Under the pieces are notes generated by a model. The model had not been told where the DNA came from and searched no databases. It worked only from the letters and a program-made list of their open reading frames with translations. Of a stretch of DNA of 16,773 nucleotides, positions 14,355-16,773 are shown one piece after another. Every line of letters begins with the position of its first letter. Within the stretch, counting starts at the first letter, position 1. The stretch spans positions 10,974 to 27,746 of the forward strand of contig PMST01000510.1 of NCBI GenBank assembly GCA_003168295.1, given 5' to 3'. The DNA is from Actinomycetota bacterium (GTDB taxonomy: Bacteria; Actinomycetota; Actinomycetes; Streptosporangiales; Streptosporangiaceae). Both the position numbers and the translations under genes were made by a program.

Positions 14355-15329
14355 TTGGGGATGAGGCGGGATGACCCGCAGGCCAAGGACGCGCTGGTCT
14401 CGGCCCTGGTAAACGACGCGAACGCGCTGGTAGCCGTGCTGGAAGGCCGTGACCTCGATGAGCCCGGCTCGTCCGCAGTGGCGTTGCTGGCGCTGGTCGC
14501 CGGGCAGGACGTCGAGCCTGCCGACGGCTCGGATGGCACGGACGGGCGGTGGCGGATCGCCCGCAAGGTCGCTGAGGACAGGGTGATCTCCACGGTGGAC
14601 CCGGAGGCGCGGCATACCCGCAAGTCGCCGGAGAACCGCCGTGATGGGTATCGCGCCCACGTCGCTGCGTGCCCGGAGACCGGGATCATCACCGGGGAGG
14701 AGCTGACCAGGGCCGCGGGAGAAGAAAACAGCGACGCCGCGGTTGCCGCGACGCTGCTCGCAGCCGGGGACGAGCCTGCCGAGGTTTACGGCGACTCCGC
14801 CTACGGCACCGAGGACCTGCGCGCGGCAATGAAACAGGCCAGGCACACGGCGGTCATCAAGCCCAAGCCGCTCATGCCGGCAGTCGAGAGCGGGTTCACC
14901 CTGGATGACTTCAGCGTCGATGAAAGTGCCGGGACCGTGACCTGCCCAGCCGGCCTCACCCGGCGCATCACCGCCCGCCGCAGCGTGACCTTCGGCGCGG
15001 CCTGCCGTGGCTGCCCGTTGCGCGCCCGGTGCACCGCGAGCAAGACCGGCCGTGCCCTGATGCTGCACGAGCACGACGCGCTGCTGCGTGCCGCCCGCCG
15101 CGACTGGGCAGCCCAGCCTGGACTGCGCGCGGACTACAAGAAGTACCGGCCCAACATCGAGCGGGTCATCTCCCAGGTATCCAGCCGCGGCGGACGCCGG
15201 CTCAAACTCCGCTACCTGGGCACCACCAGGAACAACGCCTGGCTCAAGAACCGCACCGCCGCCCTGAATCTGCGCAACCTCATCAGCCGCGGCCTTGCAT
15301 TCGATAACCGGGCATGGGTGCTCAGCTGA
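14355..15329 (+). pseudogene. N-terminally truncated IS1182-family transposase
   Basis: A 324-residue open frame matching the C-terminal two-thirds of actinobacterial IS1182-type DDE transposases: A-K-D-A-L-V-S-A-L-V-N-D, G-S-D-G-T-D-G-R-W-R-I-A-R-K-V, the conserved second Asp in V-Y-G-D-S-A-Y-G-T, the cysteine cluster C-P-A-G-L...C-R-G-C-P-L-R-A-R-C, and R-P-N-I-E-R with the likely catalytic Glu. Full-length relatives are about 500 residues. The N-terminal DNA-binding part and the first catalytic Asp region are missing, and homology begins near 14370. The ATG has no convincing ribosome site. I infer an inactive remnant. It stops just before an 18-bp palindrome. Confidence 0.8.
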
Positions 15330-15334
15330 CCACC

Positions 15335-15352
15335 GCCTGGCAGCTGCCAGGC
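15335..15352. repeat. 18-bp perfect palindrome after the transposase, with half-copy nearby
   Basis: GCCTGGCAGCTGCCAGGC is its own reverse complement and starts 6 bases after the transposase stop. Its right part GCTGCCAGGC (15343-15352) is repeated at 15375-15384. It could be the terminator of the transposase gene or part of the element's end. Confidence 0.6.
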
Positions 15353-15393
15353 CCGCTTGCAGCCGCCCGCTAACGCTGCCAGGCTAGTACTGG

Positions 15394-15471
15394 CGGGAAG
15401 AGCGACCACGTTGCCGGCCCGGACGGGCCTGGCTCACTGCCGCACAGACGGCCTTGTCGGCGCTCTTCCCG
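15394..15471. repeat. 78-bp segment bounded by 11-bp perfect inverted repeats
   Basis: CGGGAAGAGCG at 15394-15404 and its reverse complement CGCTCTTCCCG at 15461-15471 enclose 56 bases without a coding signal. It could be paired ends of a small non-autonomous element or solo IS ends, or a long-range hairpin. No flanking target duplication is obvious. Confidence 0.4.
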
Positions 15472-15506
15472 TCCCAGATCACCCCTTATTCAGAGGCCTC
15501 CTAGAG

Positions 15507-15764
15507 CTGAGCAGTGACGGAGTCCCGGTCATGGCGATCGGCGGCTTCACCAGCAGTGACCCGGCGCCGACCCTGACCGAGTTCAAGCAGTTCGTCTCAC
15601 AACACAAGATTCACTACTTCGTGACCAGCGGGTCCGGCGGGGGTTTTGGCGGCAGCTCCGGCGATTCGGCACAGATCACTTCCTGGGTCGAGGCGCATTT
15701 CACGGCGCAAACCGTGGGCGCGATGACCGTTTACGACCTCACCGCGCCAAAAGCGCGCTCGTGA
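15507..15764 (+). pseudogene. C-terminal stump of a family-39 (PMT-like) glycosyltransferase
   Basis: The last about 85 residues of this frame read V-M-A-I-G-G-F-T-S-S-D-P-A-P-T-L, K-I-H-Y-F-V, a Gly/Ser-rich stretch, I-T-S-W-V-E, then V-Y-D-L. This is the extracytoplasmic C-terminal tail of actinobacterial ArnT/PMT-like family-39 glycosyltransferases, membrane enzymes of about 600-700 residues. The multi-spanning catalytic part is absent; upstream the frame runs into repeat-bearing DNA with no family resemblance. I infer that the gene was cut by the events that left the transposase fragments. An ATG in frame at 15357 exists but lacks support. Confidence 0.65.
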
Positions 15765-16195
15765 CGAACCGCCGCCGCGGCTGTTACCGGGGTAGCTGGC
15801 CGGCCTCCGCACTGGCGCCGGCCGTGAACTCAGGCCCCCGGCTGAGAGCCGCAAACCGGCCATCCTCAGAGGGAACACGTCCACCTCGCCAGTGAGCGGT
15901 TCGGCGCAACGGCAGGTTTTAGCCGCTGCGTCTGGCCACGTTCATGCGGGACCTCGCCGTGGTCCAAGGCCTCGATTCGTCCAGCGAAGGGTCTAGGGTG
16001 CTGGACGACGCTTCCCTGGTGGCCAGCACCCCGGGCCGCCTGGCCGTGACCGACGGCCCGCTGGCTGTCCCGGGGAAGCGCGCTAGCCGCGTCAATCCCG
16101 CACTGGTTCGCAGGGCGATGCAGGCGCGATGAGAGAGGCGCTGGGGGACGGCTCGGGCCTTGAGGGCCTGCCGCCGGTGTGGAGACGCTCCGGAT
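15765..16195. other. Gap between glycosyltransferase stump and exporter gene
   Basis: No gene that I can support. A 62-codon plus-strand frame (15944-16132) has no recognised domain and no clear ribosome site. Hairpins occur near the left edge. Near 16030 and 16073 are CCCCGGG and CCCGGGG, inverted and about 35 bases apart. It probably holds the transcription ends of the two converging sides. Confidence 0.4.
15798..15823 (+). terminator. Hairpin after the glycosyltransferase stump
   Basis: Perfect 7-bp stem GGCCGGC / GCCGGCC with a 12-base loop, 34 bases after the stop codon. A second small stem CTCAG / CTGAG follows at 15829-15846. There is no T run. This is a plausible surviving terminator of the former glycosyltransferase gene. 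Confidence 0.4.
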
Positions 16196-16773
16196 CTACG
16201 GGTGCAGCACCGGTGCCCGGTCGCCGAGCACCACCACGGAGTCGGCTTCGGCGGCGAACCGCGGGTCGTGGGTTATCACTATCGTTGTGCGCTCTGGCGC
16301 CGGTGATATCAGGAGGTCCCGGATGGCCTCGGCGCTGGCTTTGTCTAGTCCGGTCGACGGTTCGTCGAGTACCAGGATGGGAGCGTTGCGGACGAGCGCT
16401 CGGGCGATGGCGATTCGCTGACGCTGGCCGCCGGAAAGCAGGCGTCCGCGCTGGCCCATCAGCGTGTCATAACCCTGCGGCAGCCGGGTGATGAACTCCT
16501 CCGCGCCCGCGGCCTCGGCGGCCGCCATGATCTGGGCCTCGGTAACAGATGACCCGCCGTAGGCGATGTTGTCCCGGACGCTTCCAGGGAAGAGCAGGTT
16601 CTCCTGGTCCAGCAGCGTTATGTTGTGGCGCAAGGTGTGCAGTGACATGCGGCGGATGTCCACGCCATCGAGCAGGATGCTGCCCTGGCACGGGTCGTAC
16701 ATGCGCAGCAGCAGCCGGGCGACCGTCGACTTGCCCGCGCCGCTCGGTCCCACGATGGCCACAACGCTCCCGG
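16196..16773 (-). CDS. ABC exporter ATP-binding domain, C-terminal part (runs off the window)
   Basis: The final 192 codons of a minus-strand gene that continues past the right edge. The nucleotide-binding domain shows Walker A G-P-S-G-A-G-K-S-T, the Q-loop region (L-L-D-Q-E-N-L-L-F), a canonical L-S-G-G-Q-R-Q-R signature, Walker B I-L-V-L-D-E-P-S-T-G-L-D and H-loop I-T-H-D. The D-N-I-A-Y-G-G and L-P-Q-G-Y-D-T blocks are typical of type IV exporters (MsbA/LmrA-like), where this domain follows a six-helix membrane domain; that part lies outside the window. The GTG at 16760-16762 falls inside the first strand of the domain and is not the true start. Substrate unknown. It faces the catabolic cluster and is probably unrelated to it. 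Confidence 0.9.
   Translation of the reverse strand, partial: GSVVAIVGPSGAGKSTVARLLLRMYDPCQGSILLDGVDIRRMSLHTLRHNITLLDQENLLFPGSVRDNIAYGGSSVTEAQIMAAAEAAGAEEFITRLPQGYDTLMGQRGRLLSGGQRQRIAIARALVRNAPILVLDEPSTGLDKASAEAIRDLLISPAPERTTIVITHDPRFAAEADSVVVLGDRAPVLHP

Noticed and set aside
15944..16132. 62-codon plus-strand frame
   Set aside because: No recognised domain, no clear ribosome site, and it lies in a gap with other signs of decay.
1..16773. CRISPR array, tRNA, rRNA or defence system
   Set aside because: No regularly spaced direct repeats, cloverleaf-like sequences or defence-protein motifs were seen on either strand.

Overview
The window is GC-rich DNA with strong G/C bias at third codon positions, frequent GTG starts, 4-base stop/start overlaps and protein families typical of soil actinomycetes. 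I infer a high-GC actinobacterium but cannot name a genus. Positions 41-14061 form an all-plus-strand catabolic and uptake cluster. The rest (14062-16195) is a scarred junction of decayed mobile elements and gene stumps, followed by the end of an unrelated minus-strand ABC exporter gene.

Layout. Module A (41-3154) holds an alpha/beta hydrolase, a MaoC-type hydratase and an acyl-CoA synthetase. After a regulatory gap comes a Rieske non-heme iron oxygenase alpha subunit (3305-4564). A second regulatory gap leads into a branched-chain-amino-acid-type (HAAT/Liv) ABC importer. This comprises a lipoprotein binding protein (5056-6264), a strong hairpin and a possible 23-residue leader peptide, one polypeptide fusing LivH, LivM and LivG (6435-9248), and a separate LivF ATPase (9245-9937). 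A fossil of a zinc alcohol dehydrogenase C-terminus lies next (about 10056-10196). Module B (10273-14061) is a tightly coupled operon of SDR dehydrogenase, amidohydrolase-2 enzyme, second acyl-CoA synthetase and second MaoC hydratase, each overlapping the next by 4 bases.

How it may work together (inference). The Liv-type importer brings in a small organic acid, possibly aromatic. The Rieske enzyme oxygenates a ring or demethylates an ether. The two ligases make CoA thioesters. The MaoC hydratases and SDR perform beta-oxidation-like hydration and dehydrogenation. The alpha/beta hydrolase and amidohydrolase carry out C-C or C-O cleavage, hydration or decarboxylation. No acyl-CoA dehydrogenase, thiolase or Rieske reductase is in the window, so the pathway must be completed elsewhere. 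A 16-base box (15 of 16 identical, inverted orientation) lies upstream of both the Rieske gene and the binding-protein gene, which suggests shared control of oxygenase and importer.

Right junction. From 14177 there is an integrase-type transposase fossil with a frameshift in a G run, a nonsense codon and a second frameshift. Next are an IS1182-type transposase lacking its N-terminal part, an 18-bp perfect palindrome, a 78-bp segment bounded by 11-bp inverted repeats, and the C-terminal stump of a family-39 glycosyltransferase. This looks like the worn edge of an island inserted into or rearranged against older chromosome. I see no CRISPR array, tRNA or rRNA.
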